64,000 bases of DNA from Ensifer sp. IC4062 (GTDB lineage: Bacteria; Pseudomonadota; Alphaproteobacteria; Rhizobiales; Rhizobiaceae). The stretch covers positions 103,808 through 167,807 of the forward strand of contig NZ_JADYVD010000008.1 in NCBI RefSeq assembly GCF_020193575.1, read 5' to 3'. This document shows, piece by piece, positions 55,890-64,000 of this stretch; the stretch's first letter is position 1, and each line of letters begins with the position of its first letter. The position numbers were made by a program, and so were the translations under genes. Under the pieces are notes generated by a model, which was not told the origin of the DNA, did no database searches, and saw nothing but the letters and a program-made list of their open reading frames with translations.

Positions 55890-56918
55890 CTATTGCAGTC
55901 GCATGACTATGCGACCGTCGATCTTGCCCGCTTCCATGCGATGGAAGATGTCGTTGATGCTCTCCAGGCTCTCCCAGGAGAAATGCGGCTTTACCTTGCC
56001 TTCCGCGGCGAACTGCAGGCATTCTTCCAGGTCCTGGCGCGTGCCGACGATAGAGCCGCGCACGGTGATGCGCTTCAACACGGTTTCGAAGACTGGCAGT
56101 GATATCTTTCCGGGCGGCAGACCGACCAGGGCCATCGTACCCTTCGACCGCATGAACCCGAAGGCCTGTTCCATGGCGACGGGGGAAACGGCGGTCACGA
56201 GCACGCCGTGAACGCCACCGTTCGTGGCCTTCTTTACTTCTTCAATGGCATCCGCTGCCTTGCCGTTGATCGCGATATCAGCGCCAAGTTGCTTGGCCAA
56301 GGCGAGCTTGTCTTCGAATATGTCGGCGGCGACCACGTGCATACCCATCGCCTTGGCATATTGCACGGCCATGTGGCCGAGACCGCCGACGCCCGAGATG
56401 GCCACCCATTCACCGGGACGGACTTCCGTTTCCTTCAGGCCCTTGTACACGGTCACTCCCGCGCAGAGAACGGGAGCGGCAGCTCCGAATTCCAATTCAT
56501 CGGGCAGCCTGCCGACGAATTCGGGATCCGCCAGCCCGAATTCCGCGAAGGTGCCGTTCACCGAGTATCCGGTGTTCGATTGCGAAGCGCAGAGCGTTTC
56601 CCAGCCGGTCCGGCAATAGGGACAATAGCCGCAAGCCGTGTGGAGCCACGGCACTCCAACCCTGTCACCTTCCTTCACTCTCTTGACGCCAGCGCCCACG
56701 GCTGAGACGAAGCCAACACCCTCGTGCCCTGGAACGAAGGGCGGGCTCGGCTTCACAGGCCAGTCGCCGTTTGCCGCGTGCAGATCGGTGTGACAAACGC
56801 CCGTCGCTTCATATTTGACGAGGATCTGTCCCGCTCCAGGAGTTGGAACTTCCATCTCCTCGATGGTCAGCGGAGCGCGGAACTGTCGAACGACGGCCGC
56901 CTTCATCCTCTGTGCCAT
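55890..56918 (-). CDS. adhP: Zinc-dependent alcohol dehydrogenase AdhP
   Basis: A 342-residue medium-chain dehydrogenase that interconverts ethanol and acetaldehyde with NAD. Catalytic zinc ligands Cys42 (GVCHTDLHAA), His65-Glu66 (PGHEGVG) and a Cys in APVLCAGVT are present. Structural zinc cysteines are Cys96, 99, 102 and 110 (CGYCPYCRTGWETLC). The NAD fold has SGVGGLGHMAVQYAKAMG. It may handle acetaldehyde made by the nearby ethanolamine lyase, though the genes are 5 kb apart. It probably shares an operon with the CBS-BON gene (68 bases upstream). Confidence 0.95.
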   Translation of the reverse strand: MAQRMKAAVVRQFRAPLTIEEMEVPTPGAGQILVKYEATGVCHTDLHAANGDWPVKPSPPFVPGHEGVGFVSAVGAGVKRVKEGDRVGVPWLHTACGYCPYCRTGWETLCASQSNTGYSVNGTFAEFGLADPEFVGRLPDELEFGAAAPVLCAGVTVYKGLKETEVRPGEWVAISGVGGLGHMAVQYAKAMGMHVVAADIFEDKLALAKQLGADIAINGKAADAIEEVKKATNGGVHGVLVTAVSPVAMEQAFGFMRSKGTMALVGLPPGKISLPVFETVLKRITVRGSIVGTRQDLEECLQFAAEGKVKPHFSWESLESINDIFHRMEAGKIDGRIVMRLQ

Positions 56919-56986
56919 TGCTATGCTCCTCCATCTCGTATTGTTTCAGAGACACCTCCCAGGGGTCGGTTTGTGAACCGGCGGCG

Positions 56987-57658
56987 TTATTGAGTGTAAG
57001 GATCCGGAAAATGCTCCACGATACCCCTGACACCGTGGACGTTCTCAGCCACGATCCGCGCGGCCCTGCGACAAGCGGCCGTCTCGACTTGGCCCCAAAA
57101 GTGCACGATCCCCTCGGTGACCGTGACAGTCACATCCAATCCTTCCAGACCCGTGTTCTCGCCGAGGCGAACAAGGATGCTGCGTCGAATGGCGTCGTCG
57201 CCCGCCGCTATCTCATCCGGCTTTGTTGAAAAAATTGCCTGCAGCAGGTCGGCGCGGCTGACGATGCCGACCAGTTCGCCATTCCGCACTACGGGGATGC
57301 GCTTAATGCCGCGTTCCTGCATGAGCCCTGCGACACGTGCAAGGGGCGCGTCCTCCTCGATGGTGACGGGGTTGGCCGTCATGACGTCGCCAACTCGCCA
57401 CGAGCATCGCCTGACGAAGGCGTTCGCTCTTTCATCGGGATCAATCGCCATGTCCGCGATCAACACGGATGCTCCGCTGCAGAGCTCCGTCCGTCGGATC
57501 AGGTCACCCTCGCTGATGACGCCGAGCAAGCGCGCCTCATCGTCAACGACCGGGACGCCGCTTACGTGGTGGTCGAACATGAGCTTGGCTGCCTGTCTGA
57601 CGCTGTTGTCAGGTGACAGTTTGACGACCTTTGTCGTCATCACTTCTTTGACCAACAT
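56987..57658 (-). CDS. Tandem CBS domain plus BON domain protein
   Basis: A 223-residue protein. CBS 1 (about 1-60: VKEVMTTKVVKLSPDNSVR, GVISEGDLIRR) and CBS 2 (about 88-145: VGDVMTANPVTIEEDAPLA, GIVSRADLLQAI) form a nucleotide-binding pair. A BON domain (about 150-220) ends FWGQVETAACRRAARIVAEN. CBS pairs bind AMP/ATP; BON domains bind lipid or other ligands. Such proteins are often part of rhizobial low-oxygen or energy-stress gene groups, which fits its neighbours, but no regulator site was recognised upstream. Confidence 0.92.
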   Translation of the reverse strand: MLVKEVMTTKVVKLSPDNSVRQAAKLMFDHHVSGVPVVDDEARLLGVISEGDLIRRTELCSGASVLIADMAIDPDERANAFVRRCSWRVGDVMTANPVTIEEDAPLARVAGLMQERGIKRIPVVRNGELVGIVSRADLLQAIFSTKPDEIAAGDDAIRRSILVRLGENTGLEGLDVTVTVTEGIVHFWGQVETAACRRAARIVAENVHGVRGIVEHFPDPYTQ

Positions 57659-57696
57659 GTCGATCTAACTCCGGCAAGGACCCCCTGGTACCGTCA

Positions 57697-58257
57697 TTAG
57701 CCAACACAAATTAAACCCGTTGCCGCAGTTCGACAACCGGTTGAAAGGACGTTTCGCGTCGGCAAGGGGGCGGCGCAAGCTGCAAGAATGTTTCGCGTCA
57801 ACGAAGATGAGATAACGTCCGCAACTGGACACAGTGGTCGCTCAGCACCAACCCAACGAACTTCGATGCAAATCTCGCTGCGGATGGCAAGTGGACTGCT
57901 CTTTTCCACTGCCAAGAGATAGCGCTCATGCGCAATAGAGAAGAAGCCCAGCGAGCCGATGTTTTCGACCGCACGGATGAAGCCGAGATTGATCTGACCG
58001 GTCTCCAGGCCACGGATGATGTCGCTGGTGGTGCCGCTCGCAACATGCAGCTGGATCTCCGGATACTTCCGCGCGATGCGACCGAGAAACGCTGGCAGTA
58101 CGCCGATGGTGGCCGGATAGACGGTGCCGATCCTGATCTGTTTCATGCCGGCCGCAGACCGCGCCACCTCGGCCGAAAGATCGATGTGGCTAAGATCCGG
58201 ATACCGCGGTCATAGAACACCTCCCCTGCCCCGGTCAGCTCCACCCGCCGCGTCGTC
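57697..58257 (-). pseudogene. LysR-family regulator, truncated and frameshifted
   Basis: RRVELTGAGEVFYDRGIRIL (58260-58200) is the end of the LysR DNA-binding domain in one frame. The effector domain follows in another: RIGTVYPATIGVLPAFLGRI, GTTSDIIRGLETGQINLGFI, FSIAHERYLLAVEKSSPLA. The first 50 residues and the C-terminal half are absent. At its upstream border it is joined directly to an ArdC fragment. Confidence 0.75.
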
Positions 58258-58992
58258 CGTGCAGAGGAAGCAGCTGCCAAGCTCGGCAATGAGTTCCTCG
58301 CGGGCACGTTCGCTTCTATCCTTGGAATAGCGGGAAAGATCCCGGCCGACACGGCTGGCCGCCGCCGTCCAATGTGTGGCCTGATGACTGAACGTCGCAT
58401 AATAGCTCGCCGCGTCCATAAAACTCTCAAACGGTGGCATCTGAATCAGGTCGGGACCTGGCGCGAAGAAGGCCTGGTTTCCGCCATGGCGGATCAGCGC
58501 GCCGGTGTTGCGGAAGAAGCGATCGGCATGCTCGACCCGGTCGGCCGGATCGAGCACAGGAACCGGGCGGTGGTGATAATGGTCGGGAAGTCCGTCGATC
58601 TGCTCGACGTGAAAACGGTGTACGCCTTGAGGACCGGGATTTCCCGTTCGATCTCGCCGCCGTTGCCGTCCGTCTCGGCCTTAGTGAAGCGGCTTGCGAA
58701 GACGCGCCGGTTTCGCCCTTGCGTACGGCCGCCCCCAATTCGAGCGCGTGCTTGAATGTCATCCACATCGGTGAGGAAAGCCGCGGGCGATGCCCTCCGA
58801 CCAAAGCAACAGAACATTCATGCCGGAATAGGGCTGGCCGTTGTGGCGCAGCGGTCGGCTGATACGGCCGTTCGTGTTCGCCGCGTTCCACGGCTTCATC
58901 CAGGGCCGAACGCCATTCGTCAGATCCTCGATGATCTTGTCGGTAATCCTTGCGTAGATATCCGCCCGCTGACCTTCGCCCTTTCTGCTCAT
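58258..58992 (-). pseudogene. ardC: ArdC-type antirestriction protein, broken
   Basis: The start MSRKGEGQRADIYARITDKI at 58992 has GGAGGATT upstream. GVRPWMKPWNAANTNG and LRHNGQPYSGMNVLLLWSE are the ArdC ssDNA-binding domain. The next pieces change frame: MWMTFKHALELGAAVRKGE, then EIEREIPVLKAYTVF, then VLDPADRVEHADRFF and HGGNQAFFAPGPDLIQMPPF. AREELIAELGSCFLCTD includes the metallopeptidase Glu. At least three frameshifts are needed and the C-terminus is cut by the LysR joint. ArdC proteins protect incoming plasmids, so this suggests a conjugative past. Confidence 0.8.
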
Positions 58993-59196
58993 ATTCAATC
59001 CTCCGGTTCCAGGAGGTCGCGCCGATCGCGACCCCGTCGCGGCGGTCCGAGGGGCGGAGCGGAAAGGGGTGAGGGCACCGGTGGGCCGGAACGTACGTGG
59101 AGGACGGCGAAGCCGTTGCCCGAACGCCACGCTCCGGCAGGACCAAAGCCGGACGGGGTAGCAGTGGCCGATCTCGGCGTCACCTCTTCATCAGGT

Positions 59197-59601
59197 TCAG
59201 GGAATGGTTTCGAGGTCGGTCGACCTGAACTCGTCCGACGTCGCCAAGATCGGCACGCCATGGAATTTGGCGCAGGCATAGTGAAGGCAATCGCCGAGGT
59301 TCAGGCCATGGCGGCCGCTGCGATAGCGGTGCGCAGCGACGAGGGCGAGCCGCGTCGTCTCTGAGGCCGGCGGCAGATCGCGAACCTCGACTTCCCGCGC
59401 CTCGAGGAATTCCATTACGATCGTTTCGACTGCCGACACCGGAAGATTGAACTTGTCGGGCCGTGCGAGGCCGAGGACGGTTTCAAGTACGGCGACCGGA
59501 GATGTGAACGGATGTCTGGCAGAAGCAATCGCGTCAGAGACGCGCGACGCTTCCGGCTCATCGGAGAGAAGCGCGATGATCGCGCAGGCATCAACGAACA
59601 T
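59197..59601 (-). CDS. vapC: VapC-type PIN-domain toxin
   Basis: A 134-residue PIN-domain ribonuclease. Acidic residues expected at the metal site are Asp4 (MFVDACAI), Glu near 40 (VAVLETVLGL), and Asp in LNLGDCLHYACAK and ILATSDEF. VapC toxins cleave tRNA or rRNA until bound by VapB. The start overlaps the vapB stop (TGATG), so the pair is coupled. It appears intact. Confidence 0.92.
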   Translation of the reverse strand: MFVDACAIIALLSDEPEASRVSDAIASARHPFTSPVAVLETVLGLARPDKFNLPVSAVETIVMEFLEAREVEVRDLPPASETTRLALVAAHRYRSGRHGLNLGDCLHYACAKFHGVPILATSDEFRSTDLETIP

Positions 59602-59846
59602 CAGGCCTCATCCCACATATCGTCGAAGGCCTCTCGAGGAAGAGGCTTGCGGGTGTCGTCGCTCATCGCAACCCCATGCTTTTTCCGCAAGCGCGCCGCG
59701 GTCTGCAAGGGGGACTCCGCGCGATTGCGGCGCTCGATCGCTTCCCGCATGGCTATGACGATGGCGTCGGTAATGCCGACGCCGGCCATTTCGGCGAACT
59801 TGCGCGTCAGGGCGTCGGCTTCCGGATTATTGACGTTGATCGGCAT
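59601..59846 (-). CDS. vapB: VapB-type antitoxin
   Basis: An 81-residue antitoxin. MPINVNNPEADALTRKFAEM is the ribbon-helix-helix start typical of the Rv0623-like VapB family. The C-terminal KPLPREAFDDMWDEA is the part that enters the VapC active site. Start 59846 is chosen on family grounds; the open frame to 60167 is unsupported. It probably represses its own promoter. Confidence 0.9.
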   Translation of the reverse strand: MPINVNNPEADALTRKFAEMAGVGITDAIVIAMREAIERRNRAESPLQTAARLRKKHGVAMSDDTRKPLPREAFDDMWDEA

Positions 59847-60019
59847 GATCCGTCTCCATGTAGATATTCTTCGAAAACAATGTAGATTATTGTGCGGCCT
59901 TTTCCAAGGCCGTTGGCAGACGTGCTTCCTGTCATTGGAAAGGGCGGTGAAGTTCTGGAGTCGATGCTCATCAGAAACGTGCCGATCTCGGCACCGAGAA
60001 GCTGCCGAAACCTTTCCGC

Positions 60020-60357
60020 ATGCCACCTCCATCACGACGGTTGAAAGGCGGAAGAGGCTTGTCGAGGAATACGCCACGAAGCAGGAGGCAATCCGAGGAT
60101 GGGTCGGCTCCGGCATGTCAAAAGACGAACTTGAAGCGGAGCGCGTGATGGCGTCGCAAAAGATCAAGGTTCTCGAGCGAAATCAGGCTGTCATGGCGGC
60201 GGGTCTGAAGGCAGCCATCCTGGCGGTCACCACAATCGGTGGATTCAAGATGTGGGCGGCGCATTTTGCACAATATGAATCCTCGATTTCGATTCTTCGC
60301 GAACTCGGTGCGCTTCCGTCCGCCGACATTTTTCCTGGCACAGGCAGCGTTCAATGA
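60020..60357 (+). pseudogene. C-terminal fragment of an unrecognised protein
   Basis: About 110 codons (RRKRLVEEYATKQEAIRGWV, MASQKIKVLERNQAVMAAG, AAILAVTTIGGFKMWAAHF) end at 60357 with no plausible start; the upstream part is missing. It is helical, with a hydrophobic stretch. Its stop overlaps the next start (ATGA), showing an original two-gene unit. The function is unknown. Confidence 0.5.
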
Positions 60358-60827
60358 CACGGCAGACCGGAAAAAACGGAGCTGCGATCGCTCGCGACCA
60401 CGCGGAGAGCTTCAAGAAATATCTGTCGGCCATCAGGCTCGCGGACATCCCCAGGTCGGGCAAACAGCTAAACAAGACCTTGATCGCCAAAGCCTGTGGT
60501 TTCGACCGCCAGGAGTTCCGGACCAATCCGGCCTGCAAGAGCATGCTGGAGAAGGTATCCAAGAAGCTTGCTGACGGCGTCCCTGATCTTGTGGTCGAGA
60601 TTCGCCAGCAACAGGATGATCCCGCAAGCGCCGCCGAGGCTAGGATAGATCAAAAGTACCTTCTCGCGCTCGCGGATAATGCCGCCCTGCGAAAGCTCCT
60701 CTCACGATACCGAAACCTTGAGGCCCTCATGCTGAAGCCCGGCAAGCTCCCTCCGTCAACCCCCAATTCCCTGTTCGATTGCTCAAATCGAACACAGCCG
60801 ACCGATCGATGTTCCCCGTCCCGATAG
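60354..60827 (+). CDS. Helix-turn-helix-like protein, possibly C-terminally altered
   Basis: A 157-residue frame. Residues 20-80 (FKKYLSAIRLADIPRSGKQL, KTLIAKACGFDRQEFRTNP) look like a DNA-binding helical module of the kind coded beside tyrosine recombinases in integrative elements. The last 25 residues (after about KPGKLPP) lack regular features and may be read-through past a break. It is coupled to the preceding fragment (ATGA). No recombinase gene is in the window. Confidence 0.5.
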   Translation: MTRQTGKNGAAIARDHAESFKKYLSAIRLADIPRSGKQLNKTLIAKACGFDRQEFRTNPACKSMLEKVSKKLADGVPDLVVEIRQQQDDPASAAEARIDQKYLLALADNAALRKLLSRYRNLEALMLKPGKLPPSTPNSLFDCSNRTQPTDRCSPSR

Positions 60828-60865
60828 CTCCTCGGCGCCACCTGCGGGAGCAGGGTCACCCGTAG

Positions 60866-61345
60866 AAGGTCAAGCCGGAATTCCGGCGTCAGATCGTTAT
60901 CGATCCGACCGGCGAGGCGCCGGGCACGATCGTGGTGCGGCTCAACGAGCGGCATCTCTATTGGGTGCAAGAAGGCGGCGAAGCGATCCGCTACGGCGTC
61001 GGCATCGGTAAGGCCGGCTTCGAATGGAACGGCCGCGCAGAAATCCAGTACACAAAGCAGTGGCCGACCTGGACCCCGCCCAAAGAGATGATCGCGCGCA
61101 AGCCGGAGCTGGTGAAATGGACGGGCGGTCAGCCGGGTGGCCTCGACAACCCGCTCGGCGCCCGCGCACACTGTATCTACAAGGACGGCCACGACACTGG
61201 TTATCAAGTGCACGGCTCACCGGAATGGTGGTCCATCGGCACCCAGGCTTCTTCTGGTTGCGTGCGCATGATCAACCAGGACGTCATCGATCTGTACAAC
61301 CGAGTCAAGGCGTCGCCGACCAAAGTCCCGATTGTGGTGGCGTGA
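60866..61345 (+). pseudogene. L,D-transpeptidase lacking its N-terminus
   Basis: The frame is open from 60866 and reads FRRQIVIDPTGEAPGTIVV, then HLYWVQEGGEAIRYGVG, PTWTPPKEMIARKPELVKW and the active site HGSPEWWSIGTQASSGCVRM with catalytic His and Cys. The signal peptide and linker of ErfK/YbiS enzymes are missing and only a GTG at 60932 can start translation. Without export it cannot cross-link peptidoglycan, although the catalytic domain is nearly complete. Confidence 0.75.
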
Positions 61346-61504
61346 AAGCCTTCCGCTCGAGTTATCGTTCGACGACCAGAATTTCGCACCTGACCGGTTT
61401 CAGCGTCGCCCGCTTTACATTTTAGAAAGCTCGAATTTCTGTGAACTTGGAATCCGCTCGAAAACTTGTAAGTTGAGCGACCTTTTCCAACCTATGAGCG
61501 GCTA

Positions 61505-61735
61505 ATGCAGGTTCTAGTACGCGATAACAATGTCGATCAGGCGCTCCGCGTCCTGAAGAAGAAACTCCAGCGCGAGGGCATTTTCCGTGAAATGCGGATG
61601 CGCGAGGCTTTTGAAAAGCCCTCTGTTAAGAGAGCGCGCGAGAAAGCCGAGGCGGTGAGCCGCCAGCGCAAGAATGCTCGCAAGCAAATGCAACGCGAAG
61701 GCCTGCTCCCGTCGAAGCCGAAAAAGAGTAGATAG
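61505..61735 (+). CDS. rpsU: Ribosomal protein S21 (paralogue)
   Basis: A 76-residue S21: [40 protein letters not shown], then a basic tail. Length and sequence are normal for alphaproteobacteria. It binds the small subunit near the anti-Shine-Dalgarno helix. Rhizobia often carry several rpsU copies; one in an accessory region beside pseudogenes may be a stress variant. No cspA is adjacent. Confidence 0.93.
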   Translation: MQVLVRDNNVDQALRVLKKKLQREGIFREMRMREAFEKPSVKRAREKAEAVSRQRKNARKQMQREGLLPSKPKKSR

Positions 61736-61739
61736 CTCT

Positions 61740-62045
61740 CGAACATCGAGAAATAGCGCTCCGAGTTGATCTTCTCGATCGCCTTGTCGCTGCACTCGAT
61801 GTCGACATCAGTTCCAACGGATCAGCCCTACCGCCGGATCCGTTGAAGGTCGGCAAGATGCCGAAGTAGCCTTCTACTCGAACGCAAAAGAGTGCCGATC
61901 GACACATTGTGCCATTTGCGGTCATCGCAATCGGATCAGCACGCTGGACGAAGAAAAAACCCGGTTGCGCACTTCGTGATGTAGGTTCATCTAACGTGCT
62001 GATCATCATAAGGACTGCTCGGGCTGGCTCTTGAACGGTATAACC
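61740..62045. other. Intergenic stretch, nothing recognised
   Basis: About 300 bases after rpsU. No family match or clear terminator was seen. Confidence 0.4.
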
Positions 62046-62180
62046 ATGGCCGACCGGAAGGCCATGATCTCAGATGCCGAAGTTCTGTATTGGAAATTCT
62101 TCGACATCATCAATGGGGATCGCGCCGCGATCCAAAGGATCGGCATCGGCGCGAGTACTTGGTCAGAAACAAGCTGCTAA
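62046..62180 (+). CDS. Possible 44-residue peptide
   Basis: A short frame starting MADRKAMISDAEVLYWKFF. No good ribosome site precedes it. Amino-acid use looks protein-like, so it may be the relic of a gene, but function is unknown. Confidence 0.2.
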   Translation: MADRKAMISDAEVLYWKFFDIINGDRAAIQRIGIGASTWSETSC

Positions 62181-62203
62181 ATCTGTGAAATAGCCGCCCT
62201 TAC

Positions 62204-62645
62204 CTATCTATCTTCCTTGAATGGATCGACGCCGAGTTCCTTGAACAACGCTTCCGTCTTCGCTCGATCAGCGCGGCTCATGTAGCCGATCCCGGTCTTG
62301 ATCGCGTAGCGCCAGGCCTCTCCCCTCTCCCATGCCTCGTGCAGTGCGTCCGACAGCTCATTGAGCCGATTGGCGACATTGAGTGCTTCGAACAGGAGAA
62401 CGGCCTGCCTCAAGTCCTTGTCTCGTTTCGCGGAACCAAGTGTGTCAACGACGCGGCGGCTGGCGACGATCAGCTTGTGGATCGCGTAGCGCTCCGAGCT
62501 GGTACAATCACGCTGATGCCTGACTTGTGCAGCATGACGGCTCTGATCGGCTCATAGATCAGGAAGTCCAGGAATCTCAGCGGTTCGGCCGAGGCTCCAC
62601 CAAGGGCGGGCATGTCGGCCGGTTTGTCCATGTGGTCATCTGATC
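62204..62645 (-). pseudogene. GSU2403-type nucleotidyltransferase-fold fragment
   Basis: AEPLRFLDFLIYEPIRAVML and HKSGISVIVPA are in one frame; after loss of one base near 62500 the protein continues RYAIHKLIVASRRVVDTLGS, KRDKDLRQAVLLFEALN and so on to the stop at 62204. This matches the C-terminal part of the GSU2403 family. The N-terminal nucleotide-binding part is missing. Confidence 0.65.
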
Positions 62646-62671
62646 CCCTGTTTCCGGTCAAGTAGATGGGG

Positions 62672-63328
62672 AGGTGCACCGCGCGAATTCGAAAAGGTCG
62701 ATACGCTGGTCGTCGCCTACGAAGCGACCGATCGCCATGTCGCCGCCGGACGTGGCCAGCGTGTTGCCCTGCGCTCGATCGCTGCGAACGGTCTGGCGAC
62801 AACATTGACCTATGCAAGGCTTGCAGAAGACAGTGCCCGTTTTGCCAATGCGCTCGCCGATCTGGGGATTGTGCCGGGCGAACGCGTCTTTACCCTTCTC
62901 GGTCGCGTGCGTGCTCTTTACATCGCTGCCCTCGGGACCTGGAAAAGAGGTGCCGTGTTCAGCCCCTCTCTTCTCCGCCTTCGGCCCGGAGCCGATCAAA
63001 GCGCGCATGCAGATCGCCGAGGCCAAAGCGCTGGTCACCACCGCACGGTTCTTCGAGCGTAAGGTCAAGCCGGTTCTCGCCCACCTGCCGAGCCTGAAGA
63101 CGATCATCCTGGTCGGCGGCGATGGCGGGGTGGATTTCGATGCGGCGCTCGCCGGACGACCGACAACCTGCCACATCGCTCCGACCCGCGCAGACGATCT
63201 CGCCGTCATTCATTTCACCAGCGGCACCACGGGCCGGCCGAAGGGAGCGATGCATGTGCACGGTGCGGCTGTCGCGCACAAGCTGACGGCGGCCTACGCA
63301 CTGGACCTGAAACCGGATCGGTCGATGG
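62672..63328 (+). pseudogene. Acyl-CoA/acetyl-CoA synthetase fragment
   Basis: The N-terminal domain reads MTYARLAEDSARFANALADL and GERVFTLLGRVRALYIAALG in one frame, then FGPEPIKARMQIAEAKALVT in the next (frameshift near 62965). The AMP-binding loop IHFTSGTTGRPKGAMHVHG is intact. The gene stops being recognisable at about 63328, where a Usp fragment on the opposite strand begins. About two thirds of the enzyme is missing. Confidence 0.8.
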
Positions 63329-63710
63329 CGAGAGATTCGGATTCTGCATCCACGATCGTGAGGTCATGCAGGCGGGCCTGCGTCCTCAACACTGCGAGCA
63401 GCTCAGGATAGTTGAGATGCGGGCTCTCGGTGGAGCAGGCAACACCCGCCGAGGAAGCATGGGCCTCCGCAGCGCGGGCGGCAGCCTGGGCGAGGGAATG
63501 AAGGCGCTGGTTCTCTTCCCGGACGAGGCCGGCGACAACCTTGCTGACCCCCGCGCTCGACAGAGTGAGCTTAATCGAGGCAGCCTGGATAGTGACATGA
63601 GCACCCGCCTGCCGCGCAAGGGAAATACCGTAGGCCAGGGCGGACGAGGTTTCGTCAGGTCCGAATTCCTTCGTCAGGCCAATCAGTATGCTTTTGATGT
63701 TCTGGACCAT
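63294..63710 (-). pseudogene. Universal stress protein, C-terminally truncated
   Basis: The start MVQNIKSILIGLTKEFGPDE is typical of the long rhizobial UspA type, as is ALAYGISLARQAGAHVTIQA. The end breaks at IVDAESESLAIDR where it meets the synthetase fragment; the second half of the usual 275-residue tandem protein is missing. A FixK/FNR-like site lies about 60 bases upstream. Confidence 0.75.
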
Positions 63711-63769
63711 GTCAATTCCTCCCGACCAACGGCCTCAGAAAATAATAAGCGAGTATAGGAAGACCGCAA

Positions 63770-63783
63770 TTGATCCAGCGCAA
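63770..63783. promoter_or_regulatory. Possible FixK/FNR box
   Basis: TTGATCCAGCGCAA matches TTGA-N6-TCAA at seven of eight positions and lies 60-73 bases before the Usp start, a normal distance for an activator site. One mismatch and chance occurrence are a concern; a similar 7/8 match is at 27250. Confidence 0.35.
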
Positions 63784-64000
63784 TGTCTCAGATGACATCG
63801 CTTGTTTGCAGCGGTGTCGCTACGTCTCCGGAGTGAAGCGCCGTCAGTACCGCCACATCGATGTCGAAGGCCCATACAGATGGCATCTCCTTGGGGGAGC
63901 AATCGCTACTGGACGAGGAATAGCAGCCGGTCGCAACGCTGGCTGTTCTAGTGACGCCAGCAGATTGCTTCGCTCAAGGAGCGGAGTTTGATGATGCGTG

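Noticed and set aside
1..64000. CRISPR array, tRNA-bounded island ends, or nod-type promoter boxes
   Set aside because: No regularly spaced direct repeats, tRNA gene or convincing box was seen by eye; a systematic scan was not possible.

Overview
The window looks like an accessory replicon or accessory chromosomal region of a high-GC alphaproteobacterium of the Rhizobiales, most like Sinorhizobium/Ensifer or a close relative. The pointers are two adjacent bacterial ku genes, a complete kdp operon, a Ros/MucR remnant, an ATPase-inhibitor zeta (DUF1476) paralogue, a cyclic beta-1,2-glucan synthase-like GH94 protein and several IS110-family elements. The assignment rests on gene content only. 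No replication genes, tRNAs, rRNAs or CRISPR arrays were seen.

Layout, left third. A minus-strand gene group (1-2952) encodes two exported alpha/beta hydrolases (one an epoxide hydrolase), an Ohr-type peroxidase and a partial secreted protein. It faces a divergent winged-helix/ATPase/TPR regulator (3198-6047). After a SnoaL-like protein come a decayed efflux adaptor, a small secreted protein and a frameshifted IS110 transposase. Next is a two-component pair (9848-12003), then a cytochrome c / 2Fe-2S / molybdopterin dehydrogenase operon (12911-16010) with a LysR remnant. Two ku genes (17206-18948) follow, then a 1121-residue SAM-cyclase-ATPase-TPR protein and a PAS-PAS-HWE kinase.

Middle. 25-32 kb is a decay zone: a sulfite oxidase pseudogene, an IS91 tail, an intact phytochelatin-synthase-like gene, an in-frame chimera of a membrane adenylate cyclase N-terminus with a DUF1214 C-terminus, an intact IS110 transposase, and a 900-bp mosaic of GIY-YIG, thiolase and Kup fragments. 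The potassium module kdpF-A-B-C-D-E (32148-39997, minus strand) is intact and is preceded by a second tiny membrane peptide. Further right are a truncated MucR-like gene, a polar amino-acid ABC importer with its GntR regulator (41586-45235), and two abutting IS110 elements, one decayed and one intact.

Right third. The most unusual gene is a single-polypeptide ethanolamine ammonia-lyase (EutB-EutC fusion) with a twin-arginine-like signal (48784-51111), adjacent to a DUF1476 paralogue. Then come a 1288-residue GH94 phosphorylase-like protein with a glycoamylase relic just downstream, adhP, and a CBS-BON protein. The rest is mostly debris (LysR, ArdC, L,D-transpeptidase, nucleotidyltransferase, acyl-CoA synthetase and Usp fragments) around an intact vapBC pair and an rpsU paralogue.

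The surviving genes suggest a stress and niche-adaptation replicon: potassium scavenging, peroxide and epoxide handling, NHEJ repair, solute uptake and small-carbon/amine metabolism. Repeated recombination and IS activity have truncated many neighbouring genes. Functions are inferred from sequence motifs; no database search was run.
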